From CAVTJL01 sp963828215 (GTDB lineage Bacteria > Pseudomonadota > Alphaproteobacteria > Geminicoccales > Geminicoccaceae): a stretch of 64,000 nucleotides of DNA. Position 1 is the first letter of the stretch; the number at the start of each line of letters is the position of its first letter. Where the stretch lies: contig CAWHFO010000068.1 in assembly GCA_963828215.1 (NCBI GenBank), positions 342,280 to 406,279 on the forward strand, read 5' to 3'. The translations under genes were made by a program, and so were the position numbers. The notes under the pieces were generated by a model that searched no databases, was not told the DNA's origin, and saw only the letters and a list, made by a program, of their open reading frames with translations. Shown one piece after another: positions 54,760 through 64,000 of this stretch.

Positions 54760-57700
54760 TCAGGCCCTCGGGACGAGCGGCGTAGGCTCGGATCTATCGA
54801 CACTCGAGGAGGCGCTGGCGGCCTCCCAAGAGGCGGCTCCGCTTGACAACGTGAAGCGATAGTCGCCTTGCAGAATTAGAGATTCTTGCACTAGATCTTT
54901 GTGGCCCTGGCGGAGGTCATCCGGCCGTAGCTCATGGCCTGACACGACACGCACGGCCGACCGTATTTCTTCGAAGTCGCGCTCACCAGCGAAGGGCCGG
55001 GCCACGTCGTCGACCTGTCGGGCCGCGCTCTCGCAGCCTGCGGCATTGTCGCGACGCGCATAGGCCACCCAGCGCCAGGCCACCGCACGGTGCATCTCGA
55101 AGTCGCGCTCACCAGCGAAGGGCCGGGCCAAGTCGTCGACCTGCCGGGCCGCCCTCTCGCAGCCGGTGGCATCGTTACGGCGCGCATAGGCGATGTAGCG
55201 CCGTGCTTCAGCGCGCTGCAGCTCGAAGTCGCGCTCGCCGGCGAAGGGCCGGGCCAAGTCGTCGACCTGCCGGGCCGCGTCCTCGCAGCCTGCGGCATCG
55301 TTCTGGCGTGCGTAGGCGACGTAGCGCCAGGCCACCGCACGCTCCCACCAGAAGTGGCGGGCGCCGGCAAGGGTCTGGCCAGGTCGTCGACCTGTCGGGC
55401 CGCGGCCTCGCAGCCGGCGGCATCGTTGCGACGTGCGAAGGCGACGCTGCGCCAAACTATCGCACGCTCCAGCTCGAAGTCGCGCTCGCCGGCGAAGGGT
55501 CGGCTTAGGTCGTCGACCTGTCGGGCCGCGCTCTCGCAGCCTGCGGCATTGTCGCGACGCGCATAGGCCACCCAGCGCCAGGCCACCGCACGGTGCATCT
55601 CGAAGTCGCGCTCACCAGCGAAGGGCCGGGCCAAGTCGTCGACCTGCCGGGCCGCCCTCTCGCAGCCGGTGGCATCGTTACGGCGCGCATAGGCGATGTA
55701 GCGCCGTGCTTCAGCGCGCTGCAGCTCGAAGTCGCGCTCGCCGGCGAAGGGCCGGGCCAAGTCGTCGACCTGCCGGGCCGCGTCCTCGCAGCCTGCGGCA
55801 TCGTTCTGGCGTGCGTAGGCGACGTAGCGCCAGGCCACCGCACGCTCCCACCAGAAGGGCGGGCGCCGGCGAAGGGTCTGGCCAGGTCGTCGACCTGTCG
55901 GGCCGCGGCCTCGCAGCCGGCGGCATCGTTGCGACGTGCGAAGGCGACGCTGCGCCAAACTATCGCACGCTCCAGCTCGAAGTCGCGCTCGCCGGCGAAG
56001 GGTCGGCTTAGGTCGTCGACGGCCACCGCGCACTCTTCAACTACATCCTTTTTGTCCAACAGTGCGGCCGCTCTTGCTTCAAGGCGGTGCGCACGCGTGG
56101 TCGTTGCCGCTGAAGTCTCGGCGCACCCGGCAAAACATTGTGAGAGGGCACACAGCACTGACGCAGTCCAGCGGCGCGACATTGTTCCAGGACGCCATGC
56201 CGCTCTCTCTAGATCATCTATCAAGCCTTCAGCGGGTGGGCCGTCGCCACCCGAAACGGCACGCTTCACAAGGTCACCAAGGACCTGCGACAGCCGGTAG
56301 TGCCGGCTTGGATCCGCTCCCCACCGATGCAGCAGTCTAAGAGCGCGGGTGAGCGCTGCCAGTGCGGAGCCAGCTTCGTCCGGCGCGCGCCACGCATTCT
56401 CGTCTTGTAGGCCACGGCGGAGCGTCGTGCAGATGCACAAGAGAGCGGCCCGGCCGCGGACGATCGCAACGGCGTTGGGAACATCGAGCAGGTCGACCAA
56501 CCGAACGAAGCTCGACGCGGCGTGATACGGTGGCAAGGCGCGGATGTGGCGCAACGCGGCTGCCAGGGGCGGGCCAGGTCTAGGAACCTCGCCGGCGTCC
56601 CATTCCTGGCGGCCGATGCGGATCGCTGCAGCCACATAGGCTAGCGCCACGTCGATCTCATCAAGGTCCGCGTCGGGCGGCGGGCCGAGGCGCAGCTCTG
56701 CTGCCACCGCGTCCTGGCCGCTGTCGGTCCCGACAGCGGGCCCCGTGGCCGACGGAATTGCCTGCCAGGCTGCCGAACGGCGCATTGCGGCTAGCATCGC
56801 CAACGGGCTCGCGCGCCATGCCGAAGCGACAACCCGACGGCGCGTCGCCGTATCGCAGAGCCGGTCTGAGAGCACGAGTTGCACAAAGGCATCGCCGATC
56901 GGCTCGGGCTGAACTCGCGGTGGCGCAGGCGATGGCCAGATCAGGCCAAGGTTCGGGACCGCCTCCAGCGCCGCGGGCTCGAATAGGGACCAGCCTCCGA
57001 GCACGGCTTCCGACGGAGCCTCGGCCATTGTCTCGGCGCCGGCGACAAGCGTTGCCCAGGCAATCGAGCGCAGATGACCCGCCGTCCCGACACCGGCTGC
57101 TTCCAGCGCCTCCACGATGCGCTGTGCACGGTCGAGCAAAAGGACCGCGGACGACGGAATTCCGTCGTCGGGAAGGCGCCTCTGTATCTGCTGCAACGCC
57201 AAGCAGACCAGCAAGGGGTTGCCATGAGCACGCCGCAACAGGCGGCCCACATTCTCGTCGGTAGGTTTCCAGCCCGAAGTGCGGTGGGAGAGCTTCAACG
57301 CACCGAACATGCGCCGCACCTCGCCGGCGCTGAGCGGGGCGGCGATACCCAATGCGAGCACGGCCTCGGCGAACCCGCGGGGGCCGGCGCTCCAGGTGCA
57401 GTCGATCGGCGCTGTCTTGAGGCCAAGCTCCACCGGCAGGGTCTGACTCACGATGATCAGGCGCACGGGATGGCGATAGCCCGTTTCGCCAGACAGCAGC
57501 GCTCCGATCACCTGCCCGGCGGCGCCGGACGTGCCCGACTTGCCAGGGCGAGGATCGTCCAGCACCAGAACGGTCGGACGGCGCGGCCGCCACGCTCGTA
57601 ATCGGGCTAGCACGCCCTCGTCGAATTGAGTGCTTTGCACATGAAGGATTGGACCCGACCCCGACGCTGCGACAACCCAGCCCGCATCCCAGGGATCGGC

Positions 57701-58510
57701 TCCGTCCCAAGGTGAGCCGTCGCGTAGACCCGGGGCCGCGGGCTCGAGTTGCCGAGCAAAAGGCGATGCTCGACGCAGCCAGGCACCGAGGGTGAGACGC
57801 CGACGCGCAATCCGCGATTCTCTTTTCAGATCCTCCCCAAATGGCCCGTCATGGGTTTGGCTGTCTCCCATTACCTCCCGACGGGCCCGGGCGCGGGCGA
57901 TCTCGGTCGCGATGCGCGTCTTGCCCGCACCCGGTTGGCCCGTCACCACAAGCCAGCGGAACCGAGCAAAGGGCACACGACGGTAGCCGAAAATATCGAA
58001 ACGACCGTCCCCGACGTGGTTCGACAGGAACGCGATCAGCGTATCCCACACGGCCCGGCGTGGACTGTCGGGCGGTGGCGGTATCCAGGGCAGAGGCTTC
58101 ATGCCCGGATCGGCCCCGAGGGGCGGGAGCCAGAGCGGATCGAGTGCGCCAGATCGGCCTATGGGGCGAAAAAGGTCGGTGTCGAAGGGCGGGAACAAGC
58201 GATCGGCTATCAAGCCGACCAGCCTCCGGGCCTTCCAACATAGCCAACCTCCGCCGAGGAAGCCGACCGCAGGCGCAGCCAAGCTCCCAGCGAGGTCAAT
58301 TCCGAGCGCTTCGCGGACCTCGTCCGAGAGCGGGATGCGGTCCGCTAGAGCCTTGACCACCGAGGTGCCGAGATTGGGCGCAAACGACATAAGTCGCCAT
58401 GCCGCTAGCGCGACGACGACACCACCCGCAAGCGCGAAGGCGATCTCCAGGCAGGCAATGAGACGGTCGCGAGTGTCTTCGAGCGCGGGGGCAGACTTGG
58501 CGGGCGGCAT
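54760..58510 (-). CDS. Membrane-anchored P-loop NTPase with 42-residue C-terminal repeats (STAND-like)
   Basis: ATG at 58510 reads MPPAKSAPALEDTRDRL. Two hydrophobic segments (about residues 17-41 and 73-93) suggest membrane anchoring. A P-loop follows: VVTGQPGAGKTRIATEIA (Walker A 191-198) and PTVLVLDDPRP (Walker B near 315), then RLIIVSQTLPVE and a helical region with winged-helix-like features to about 800. From about 825 a 42-residue helical repeat begins (VDDLARPFAGERDFELQRA, YIAYARRNDATGCERAARQ). Eight units are present plus a partial ninth before the unique tail VQESLILQGDYRFTLSS. Units 1-4 and 5-8 are nearly identical DNA. One base is missing in unit 2 and in unit 6; correcting both gives about 1250 residues. 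The layout fits STAND-type sensors, some antiviral; this is inference. Confidence 0.7.
54990..56015. repeat. Tandem duplication of a 503-bp block (four 126-bp units each)
   Basis: The sequence beginning CGACCTGTCGGGCCGCGCTC at 55011 recurs at 55514, and CGGCTTA at 55501 recurs at 56004: offset 503 in both cases. Each block is four 126-bp units minus one base. The two blocks are almost identical apart from a few changes around the deletion sites (near 55355 and 55858), so the duplication is recent. Confidence 0.9.
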
Positions 58511-58715
58511 GTGTAGTGTTTTGGCCGGCAAGGGCTTAGTCCGCTGCGGACACCGCCGTAGATGTGGGTGGCATCCTCGCTAGGGTCGTCAGCCTTGTGG
58601 CTCACAGATTATGCGGTTCCAATGGCGCGTAAAGGCTTTCTCAAGAATGAACGTCACCCGTCAGGGGATCGGCCGCTTGCCCAGCCCAGGCATCTGGGCA
58701 CTCTCTGTCCAGAAC

Positions 58716-58907
58716 TTAGCACCGGCGATATTGCCTCCAGCAGGATCGCGCGAGGCCCCACATGGCAAAGCTTGGCGCAGGGCGTCGAGCCGGGCCGTCG
58801 TCGTTGGCGACGAGGTCGATCAGCTCGGCGAGAACGGGCTCGCGCTCCACGATGGCGAGGCCCGTGTTGATCGCGGCCTCGCGGTCGACGGGCGTCCGGG
58901 CCGTCAT
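58716..58907 (-). CDS. Small hypothetical protein
   Basis: ATG at 58907 has GGAGG seven bases upstream. The 63-residue product reads MTARTPVDREAAINTGLAIV, then EREPVLAELIDLVANDDG, then a less regular tail. The first 38 residues look like a real helical protein; the tail may reflect a frameshift. It is the gene nearest to the tRNA-Phe on the island side. Function is unknown. Confidence 0.45.
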   Translation of the reverse strand: MTARTPVDREAAINTGLAIVEREPVLAELIDLVANDDGPARRPAPSFAMWGLARSCWRQYRRC

Positions 58908-59097
58908 GATTTCCCTCCTGGCACGGCAAGGGCGCTCCAGAACGGCAAGCCAGCCGACAAGCTCGAAACGGGTCCGACCGACAATCGGACGCCGGTGCCT
59001 CAGCAGCGGTCTGATGACTGTCTGATGACTAGCGCGGCCGCGTCTTTTTGTTAGTCACCGCTCTTGCAAATTTGGCCCTGCAATTCTTGGCTTTGTT

Positions 59098-59173
<76 letters not shown>

Positions 59174-59298
59174 ACGCGCCGCGCGTTATAGGTAGGAGGC
59201 CCGGGCCTGTCCAGCGAAAGGCCGGCGCCTTCTCGTCACCATACCGAACCGACCGGTGCGCGACGGCGACGTCGCGGCCGCAGGAGCCATCCAGCGTC

Positions 59299-60195
59299 AT
59301 GCAGGTCTACGAGGTCAGGCATTCGACTCTTTACCGCTATTCGGCGCCGGCCCAGCTCGGGCCGCAACGCCTCGTGCTGCGGCCACGCGACAGCCACGAT
59401 CTCCGGATTCGCGAGACCGGGCTGGCGATCACGCCGGAGCCGGCGGCGGTGACCTGGCTCCACGACGTCTACGGCAACTCGATCGCGACGGCGACCTTCG
59501 CGGGCGAGACGCAGGAGCTTCGGATCGAGAGCCGCCTGAAGGTCGCGCACTACGGCTTGCCCGGCCCGGAGTTTCCGCTCGAGCCCTTCGCCGAGACCTG
59601 GCCCTTCAACTACCGGCCCCAGGAGTGGCCCGACCTCAAGCTCTACATCGAGCGGCAGTTCAGCGATCCCGACGGTGTCCTCGACCGCTGGGTCCGGCGC
59701 TTCTCGTCGCCGGGTCAGGCGGCGATCGACACGCACGATCTGCTCCTCGGCGTGATGCGCGCGATCAAGGCGGAGCTGCCCTACCGGGTGCGCGAGGAGG
59801 AGGGCATCCAGCCGCCCCTGCAGACGCTGGCCCAGGGCGGCAGCTGCCGCGACTTCGCGGTGCTGCTCATCGAGGCGGTGCGGACCATGGGCATCGCCGC
59901 CCGCTTCGTCAGCGGCTATCTCTACGTCCCAGCGGCCGACGAGGGCGGGCCCGGCCTGATCGGCGGCGGCGCCACTCACGCCTGGGCCGAGATCTACCTG
60001 CCCGGCGCGGGGTGGGTCCAGTTCGATCCGACCAACGCCCTGGTCGGCGGTCAGGATCTCATCCGCGTCGCCATCGCCCGCGACCCGAGGGCCGTCTCGC
60101 CGATCGCCGGCAGCTTCAGCGGCCATGCGGGCACCACGAGCGAGATCACGGTCGAGGTGGATGTCAGGAGGGTGGAGGTGCTCGACGCTCAGTGA
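59299..60195 (+). CDS. Transglutaminase-like cysteine peptidase family protein
   Basis: The 298-residue protein has an N-terminal beta domain (MQVYEVRHSTLYRYSAPAQLGPQRLVLRPR) and a transglutaminase-like core. Catalytic Cys is in GGSCRDFAVLLIEAVRTMGIAARFVSGY, His in THAWAEIYLPGAGW, Asp in QFDPTNAL. Bacterial members act as cross-link hydrolases or peptidases; many sit near alpha-E and circularly permuted ATP-grasp genes, which are not seen here. ATG at 59299 starts the conserved text. It overlaps the convergent amidohydrolase gene by seven bases. Confidence 0.88.
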   Translation: MQVYEVRHSTLYRYSAPAQLGPQRLVLRPRDSHDLRIRETGLAITPEPAAVTWLHDVYGNSIATATFAGETQELRIESRLKVAHYGLPGPEFPLEPFAETWPFNYRPQEWPDLKLYIERQFSDPDGVLDRWVRRFSSPGQAAIDTHDLLLGVMRAIKAELPYRVREEEGIQPPLQTLAQGGSCRDFAVLLIEAVRTMGIAARFVSGYLYVPAADEGGPGLIGGGATHAWAEIYLPGAGWVQFDPTNALVGGQDLIRVAIARDPRAVSPIAGSFSGHAGTTSEITVEVDVRRVEVLDAQ

Positions 60196-61340
60196 GCACC
60201 GACCGTGTGCCAGAGGCGCCCGTCGAGCACCACGCTGTCGAGGACGAAGCGCCGGTCGCCGACCAGCTCCTCGCCCACCACGTCCTCGTAGCGGTGCCGG
60301 CCCTCGTCGATGCGCAGCACGGTGGCGTCGCCCGTGCTGCCGACCGAGAGATCGCCGAGGTCGGGGCGCCCGAGCAGCCGGGCCGGCGTCTCCGTCACCG
60401 CCCGGACGAGGTCGAGGAGCGGCATGCCGAGCGAGAGGAATTTGCTCATCGTCTCGAGATTGTCGTAGGCCGGCCCGTCGATGCAGAGGGTGTGAACGTC
60501 CGAGCTGATGACGTCCGGGGCGAACCCGCCCTTGAGCATGGCCCGGGCCGTCTCGAAGGCGAACGAGCCCTTTCCGTGGCCGATATCGAACAGAACGCCC
60601 TTCTCGCGGGCCTGCCAGACCCCGTCGCGGATCCTCCCGTCGGGGTGCACCGGCGCGTTCGGGAAGGGCCGGAAGCAGTGAGTGAGCACATCGCCCGGCC
60701 GCAGGACCTCGAGCACGTCCACGTAGCGGGGCGGCGGGGTGTCGATGTGGCACATGCAGGGCAGCCCCGCCCGGTCGGCTGCCTCGATCGCCAGATAGAG
60801 GGGCGTAAGGCCATGCGGGCCGCTGGTGCCGGCGCCGATCCGGACCTTTATGCCCTTGATGACGTCCGGGTGCTCCTTGGCCACGCGGGCGCAGACCCGG
60901 GGATCGAGAAGCCGCAGGTCGAGCGATTTGCCGACCATGACGTCATTCGAGAAGGCGTAGATGCCGGCGAAGGAGATGTGCAGATAGGCCAGGATCTTGG
61001 TCTCGCTGCGCTCGATGACGTGCTTGCGGAAGCCCTCGAAATTGCCGGGCCCGGCGGTGCCGACGTCGAGCCAGGTCGTGGTGCCGGCACGGCGCGCGAG
61101 CTTGTCGGCGTCGACGCCGAGCGAGGCGCCGCCCCAATAGACGTGAGTGTGGAAGTCGATCATCCCCGGCATGACGATGGCGCCTCGGACCAGGCGCTCC
61201 GTCCCGGCCGACCCTTCGCGGGCGCCGGTGCCGATGGCCGCGACCTTGCCGTCCTGGAAGGCGATGTCGGCGACCTGGTCGGTTCCCGTGCCCGGATCGA
61301 CGATCCGCCCGCCGCGAAGGATCACATCGAAGGCCGCCAT
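60189..61340 (-). CDS. Amidohydrolase/deacetylase family metallohydrolase
   Basis: The 383-residue protein has the amidohydrolase beta sandwich (MAAFDVILRGGRIVDPGTG) and a TIM barrel. The metal motif MPGMIDFHTHVYWGG is near residue 60. Further ligands appear as KGIKVRIG (bridging Lys), MCHIDTPPP, LTHCFRPF and ISSDVHTLCIDG (Asp). ATG at 61340 has GGGGAGAG five bases upstream. The family includes dihydroorotase-like enzymes and N-acyl deacetylases; substrate is not determined. The gene is intact. Confidence 0.87.
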   Translation of the reverse strand: MAAFDVILRGGRIVDPGTGTDQVADIAFQDGKVAAIGTGAREGSAGTERLVRGAIVMPGMIDFHTHVYWGGASLGVDADKLARRAGTTTWLDVGTAGPGNFEGFRKHVIERSETKILAYLHISFAGIYAFSNDVMVGKSLDLRLLDPRVCARVAKEHPDVIKGIKVRIGAGTSGPHGLTPLYLAIEAADRAGLPCMCHIDTPPPRYVDVLEVLRPGDVLTHCFRPFPNAPVHPDGRIRDGVWQAREKGVLFDIGHGKGSFAFETARAMLKGGFAPDVISSDVHTLCIDGPAYDNLETMSKFLSLGMPLLDLVRAVTETPARLLGRPDLGDLSVGSTGDATVLRIDEGRHRYEDVVGEELVGDRRFVLDSVVLDGRLWHTVGAH

Positions 61341-61411
61341 CACACTCTCCCCGGGGAAAAGGCATCGGCCTCGATGACTAGCGGCTGAGCCGCGGCAGCA
61401 CCAGGGGGCGG

Positions 61412-62717
61412 CTAGCCCTCACCCTCGACAAATGGGAGAAGCAGGCCCGCGTCCGCCGCGAGATCGAGCATCGTGTAGCGGTCGCGGGTCTCGCGGGCGT
61501 GGCGGACGGCCTCGCGATAGAGGCCCGGCTCCAGCCCCAGCGCGCCGCCGGTGGTCGCGAGGCCGACAGCATCCAACGCCGCGCGGAGCCGGTCGAGCGG
61601 CAGCATGACGGCGCCAACCTCGGCGGTCAGGTCCGGCCAGCTCTCGGCCAAGCGTGCCTCGAGCGCCTTTGCCCCGGCCACGTCCAGCGCCTTGGTTCGA
61701 AGCCCGGCCAGGCACTCGGGAAAGGCCCGGCCGAAGCGTGCCCGAAGAGCCGGCTCGTCGATCCGGGTGGCCTCGATTTCGTGGTGGGTCTGGCATCTCC
61801 AGGACGAAGGCCTGGAGACGCGCCATCGTCCAGGTCGCAACCGCGACCTGCTCGCCGTGCAACGTCCCGGTCGGCGGGTCGCCCAGCATCTCGACATAGT
61901 GGCTGATCAGATGCTCGCCCTGCGAGGCCGGTTTGCTCGAGCCGGCGAGAAGCATGGCGAAGCCCCCCAGAACAAGAAGCCTGGTGAGGCTCGCCACCGC
62001 GTCGGGATCGTCCGCTGTCAAGGCGCCCGCCAAGTCGAGAAGCTCCTTCTCCGCACCGATCTGGAGGGCATAGGCTGCGGGCAGGTAGGGCGTGCCGCGC
62101 AGCCGGTGGGTGAGCAGCCAGTCGATCTGGGTCGTGGTTCGGCAGATGGCATCGCCGAAGCCGGCGCGGATCAGCCTGAGCGGCGCCTGGGTGAGGACCC
62201 CGAGATCGAAGAAGGCGCCCAAGGGGCTGCGCGTCGGCTGGCTGATCTTGAGGCCGTCCTTCAGCAGCGAGGCGGTCGCCGTGACGTAGCCGTTCATCGA
62301 CGGCGCGGTCGCGAAGACGGCGTGGGGGATGCCCAGGCGGCGGCTCGCCTCCTTGCAGAGGTCGTTGAGGGTGCCCGAGCCGACGGCGATCAGCGCATCC
62401 AGATGCCGGCCGCGGTCGGCGAGCGCGGTCGCGGTCTCCCAGTCGGCATGCGGATGGTCGAGGACGATCTCGCGGGCACCGGGCAGCGCCATCAGGACGC
62501 GGCGCCCCAAGGCCTCCCAGGTCGCCTCGTCGGCCACCACGCCCAGCCGGCCGGGCACGAGGCCGATCCCTGCCAGGAGGTCACGCTCGGCGCCGGCGAG
62601 GCTGGGCTCGATGACGACCGCCCGCACGTCGGAGGTGAGCCCAGCGCCGGTCGGGGAATCCCGCCAGTGGCCCTCCGCCAGGGCGAGGATCAGCTTTCCG
62701 GCATCGACGGTGCCCGA
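61412..62717 (-). CDS. sn-glycerol-1-phosphate dehydrogenase family protein, one frameshift
   Basis: The protein reads AGKLILALAEGHWRDS, VVIEPSLAGAERDLLAGIGL and ALIAVGSGTLNDLCKEAS (nucleotide binding). PSMNGYVTATASLLKDGLK, FGDAICRTTTQIDWLL, QGEHLISHYVEML and LHGEQVAVATW follow, with the Asp and His ligands of AraM/EgsA-type glycerol-1-phosphate dehydrogenases. Near 61795 one extra base shifts the frame; the text then continues RIDEPALRARFGRAFPECL to a stop at 61412. I cannot fix the start, because no ATG or GTG precedes AGKLIL in frame without entering the neighbouring gene, so another base error may lie there. Role: reduces dihydroxyacetone phosphate or a related phosphosugar. Confidence 0.75.
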
Positions 62718-62730
62718 AGCTGCCGATCGA

Positions 62731-63162
62731 TCAGGCCCAGTGGCCGGGCTCCCACACCCATTGGCGCTCATGATGGACCCGGTGTCCGGGAACCCAGCGG
62801 GCATTCCGTTGCGGCGCACGCACGTAATGGCCCTGCTCCCAGAGATAGTCGTGACCGTTCCAGCGCCAATGGCCCGGGTCCCAGGCGGCGGCCACATTGT
62901 GTGGCGGCGGCGGCACCTGCTCGTAGCGGGGTGGCGGCGGAGGCCTGTTCACGTAGACGGGTCGCTCGACGACCACTGGCGGCGGGCCCTCGGAATATGC
63001 CCGCTGATTCCGGTAGCCATGTCCGCACTGGGAGTTGACGCAAGCGGCCGGTGCCAGACAGAGCCCGCCGAGCAGAAGGGCGGTCAGCCGATGGCGATGG
63101 CGATGGCGCAGCACCAGCCGCCCCAGGCTGTAGCCGAAAGAAAAATCGTCGTCGCAATCCAT
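62731..63162 (-). CDS. YXWGXW-repeat protein, predicted secreted
   Basis: The 143-residue product has an N-terminal basic and hydrophobic region (RHRHRHRLTALLLGGLCLAPAAC) that may serve as a lipoprotein signal. A proline-rich linker follows (PPPVVVERPVYVNRPPPPPR), then three WxPGHW-type repeats: AAWDPGHWRWNGHDYLWEQGHY, RWVPGHRVHHERQW and VWEPGHW. This is the YXWGXW repeat family of unknown function, common in proteobacterial envelopes. A start at ATG 63162 places a long polar leader before the hydrophobic stretch; a later start is possible. Confidence 0.78.
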   Translation of the reverse strand: MDCDDDFSFGYSLGRLVLRHRHRHRLTALLLGGLCLAPAACVNSQCGHGYRNQRAYSEGPPPVVVERPVYVNRPPPPPRYEQVPPPPHNVAAAWDPGHWRWNGHDYLWEQGHYVRAPQRNARWVPGHRVHHERQWVWEPGHWA

Positions 63163-63313
63163 GGTGCCACTCCGACCCGTCTCGGCAGACTTCCCAGAGG
63201 CTACGGGAAGGAGCCAGTGAAGGCGGATTTACGGTAGGCGCGGCCCCCAGCGGCCGAGGAACGCCAGAGAAAGCCAGGACGCTCCGAGCGCTGCATGAAG
63301 GTTCCGCCGACGG

Positions 63314-64000
63314 CTAGGAGGCCGCTTCCTCGGCCGCTGCCGCCGCGCCTGTCGCGGGCGCCGCCGTCATCCGTGTCTCGGCCACGCGCCGCACCTCGCG
63401 CATCAGCTCGGGGCGAAGCTTGAGGAAGGCACGGAACGCGTCGCGACGTAGCTCGAGCAGGTTGCAATAGCCGAGCGCGATCACGTCGGCGCCACGCGGG
63501 CGGCGCAGGATCAGCGCCATCTCGCCGAAGAAGTCGCCGGTGCCCAGTCGGACGCGATCCTTCTCCAGGGCCACCTCGACCGCGCCGGAGGCGATGAAGT
63601 ACATGGCGTTGCCGACCTCGCCGCGGTGCACGATGCGTTCGTTGGGCAGGGCCAGGCGCGGCTTCAGGAGGCGTGCCACGCTCGCGAGCTCGGTCTCGCC
63701 CAGGCCCTGGAACAGCGGCACGCGACGGATCAGCTCGGCGACGTCGAGGCCGAGATCGAGCGGCGGCGCCCGCTCCAGCTTGTGGCGGCGGCTGCGGATC
63801 TCCTCGTCCAGGCTGCGGAACAGCTCCGCCGAGAGCAGCCGCTCCTCCCGCAGCCGGTTGTAGCCGTCGCGCTCGAGCTGAACGGCGACGCGGGTGAGGT
63901 ACTGGGCGGAGACCTGCTCCCAGTAGGCCGGATACTGCAGCCGCACGGCGTCGAGGCCGCGCTCCACCTCGTTCAGCCGCGCCTCGAGGATCAGCCGCGA
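63314..64000 (-). CDS. Cyclic-nucleotide-binding domain protein, C-terminal part (runs off the right edge)
   Basis: The visible 229 or so residues begin upstream of the edge in frame (LILEARLNEVERGLDAVRLQYP). A helical linker (LTRVAVQLERDGYNRLREERLL) is followed by a cNMP-binding domain: LIRRVPLFQGLGETELASVARLL, IVHRGEVGNAMYFIASGAVEVAL and GTGDFFGEMALILRRPRGADVIAL (phosphate-binding cassette). The linker resembles the tail of NhaP-type sodium/proton antiporters that end in such a domain, so the missing N-terminus is probably a membrane transporter. This is inference. Confidence 0.75.
   Translation of the reverse strand, partial: SRLILEARLNEVERGLDAVRLQYPAYWEQVSAQYLTRVAVQLERDGYNRLREERLLSAELFRSLDEEIRSRRHKLERAPPLDLGLDVAELIRRVPLFQGLGETELASVARLLKPRLALPNERIVHRGEVGNAMYFIASGAVEVALEKDRVRLGTGDFFGEMALILRRPRGADVIALGYCNLLELRRDAFRAFLKLRPELMREVRRVAETRMTAAPATGAAAAAEEAAS

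Larger units (their letters stand above)
24037..59097. mobile_element. Genomic island / integrated plasmid-like element in tRNA-Phe, about 35 kb
   Basis: The element is bounded by the 45-bp repeats at 23992-24036 and 59098-59142. A tyrosine integrase gene starts 186 bases inside the left repeat. The left part carries plasmid-like replication features (iteron-like repeats, winged-helix protein, operators) and a type IIB topoisomerase. The right part is rich in insertion sequences and cargo. Only a stump of a conjugation-type ATPase remains, so self-transfer is unlikely now. The intact tRNA at the right has its 5' half from the chromosome and its 3' half supplied by the element. Confidence 0.88.

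Noticed and set aside
54990..56015. CRISPR-like or intergenic tandem repeats
   Set aside because: The 126-bp units encode a regular 42-residue helical repeat in the minus-strand NTPase gene.

Overview
The window is GC-rich, Gram-negative chromosomal DNA. It is most likely from an alphaproteobacterium, perhaps Rhodospirillales or Geminicoccales-like. The clues are the FtrB/FtrC-type iron uptake pair, the MttB-like methyltransferase beside a StcD/DgcA-type demethylase, the style of the rpmB, ftsH and mutS genes, and the density of IS1595, IS110, IS66 and IS5 elements. No ribosomal RNA is present, so the assignment is an inference.

Layout. (1) 1-23.99 kb is chromosome. It holds an esterase-like phytase fragment, rpmB, the demethylase and methyltransferase pair, an iron permease with its cupredoxin, an enolase-superfamily enzyme, and a dienelactone hydrolase stump. 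A di-haem cytochrome gene follows, split by two IS1595 elements. Then come an iron-type alcohol dehydrogenase, ftsH, an EF-hand protein, mutS, sodC, a SleB-type hydrolase and an ABC importer lacking its ATPase. (2) 23.99-59.14 kb is a genomic island of about 35 kb in a tRNA-Phe gene, bounded by a 45-bp direct repeat. Its left third looks like an integrated plasmid: tyrosine integrase, a four-copy 21-bp iteron-like array, a replication-type winged-helix protein, four copies of an inverted-repeat operator, and a type IIB topoisomerase with B and A halves in one reading path (topoisomerase VIII-like). The middle and right are cargo and transposon debris: HIRAN protein, lipoprotein, Rap1a-like protein, ABC binding protein, two small heat-shock proteins with an Mg2+ P-type ATPase, a sugar-type ABC and enolase-family cluster decaying by frameshift, and IS110, IS66, IS481 and IS5 elements. 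Next to the tRNA are a possible nuclease and a membrane-anchored P-loop NTPase with a recently duplicated 42-residue repeat array. (3) 59.1-64 kb is chromosome again: transglutaminase, amidohydrolase, glycerol-1-phosphate dehydrogenase-like, YXWGXW-repeat and cyclic-nucleotide-binding proteins.

Together the island genes look like a plasmid-derived integrative element: integrase for insertion, iterons plus winged-helix protein for replication, and a topoisomerase for topology. It has lost most transfer functions (one ATPase stump remains) and gained stress, transport and possible defence cargo.

Caution on broken genes. Many conserved genes, including the usually essential ftsH, are interrupted by single-base insertions whose removal restores conserved text. 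Several of these are probably consensus errors in the assembly rather than biological lesions. Insertions with clean target duplications and transposon-truncated genes are real structure.
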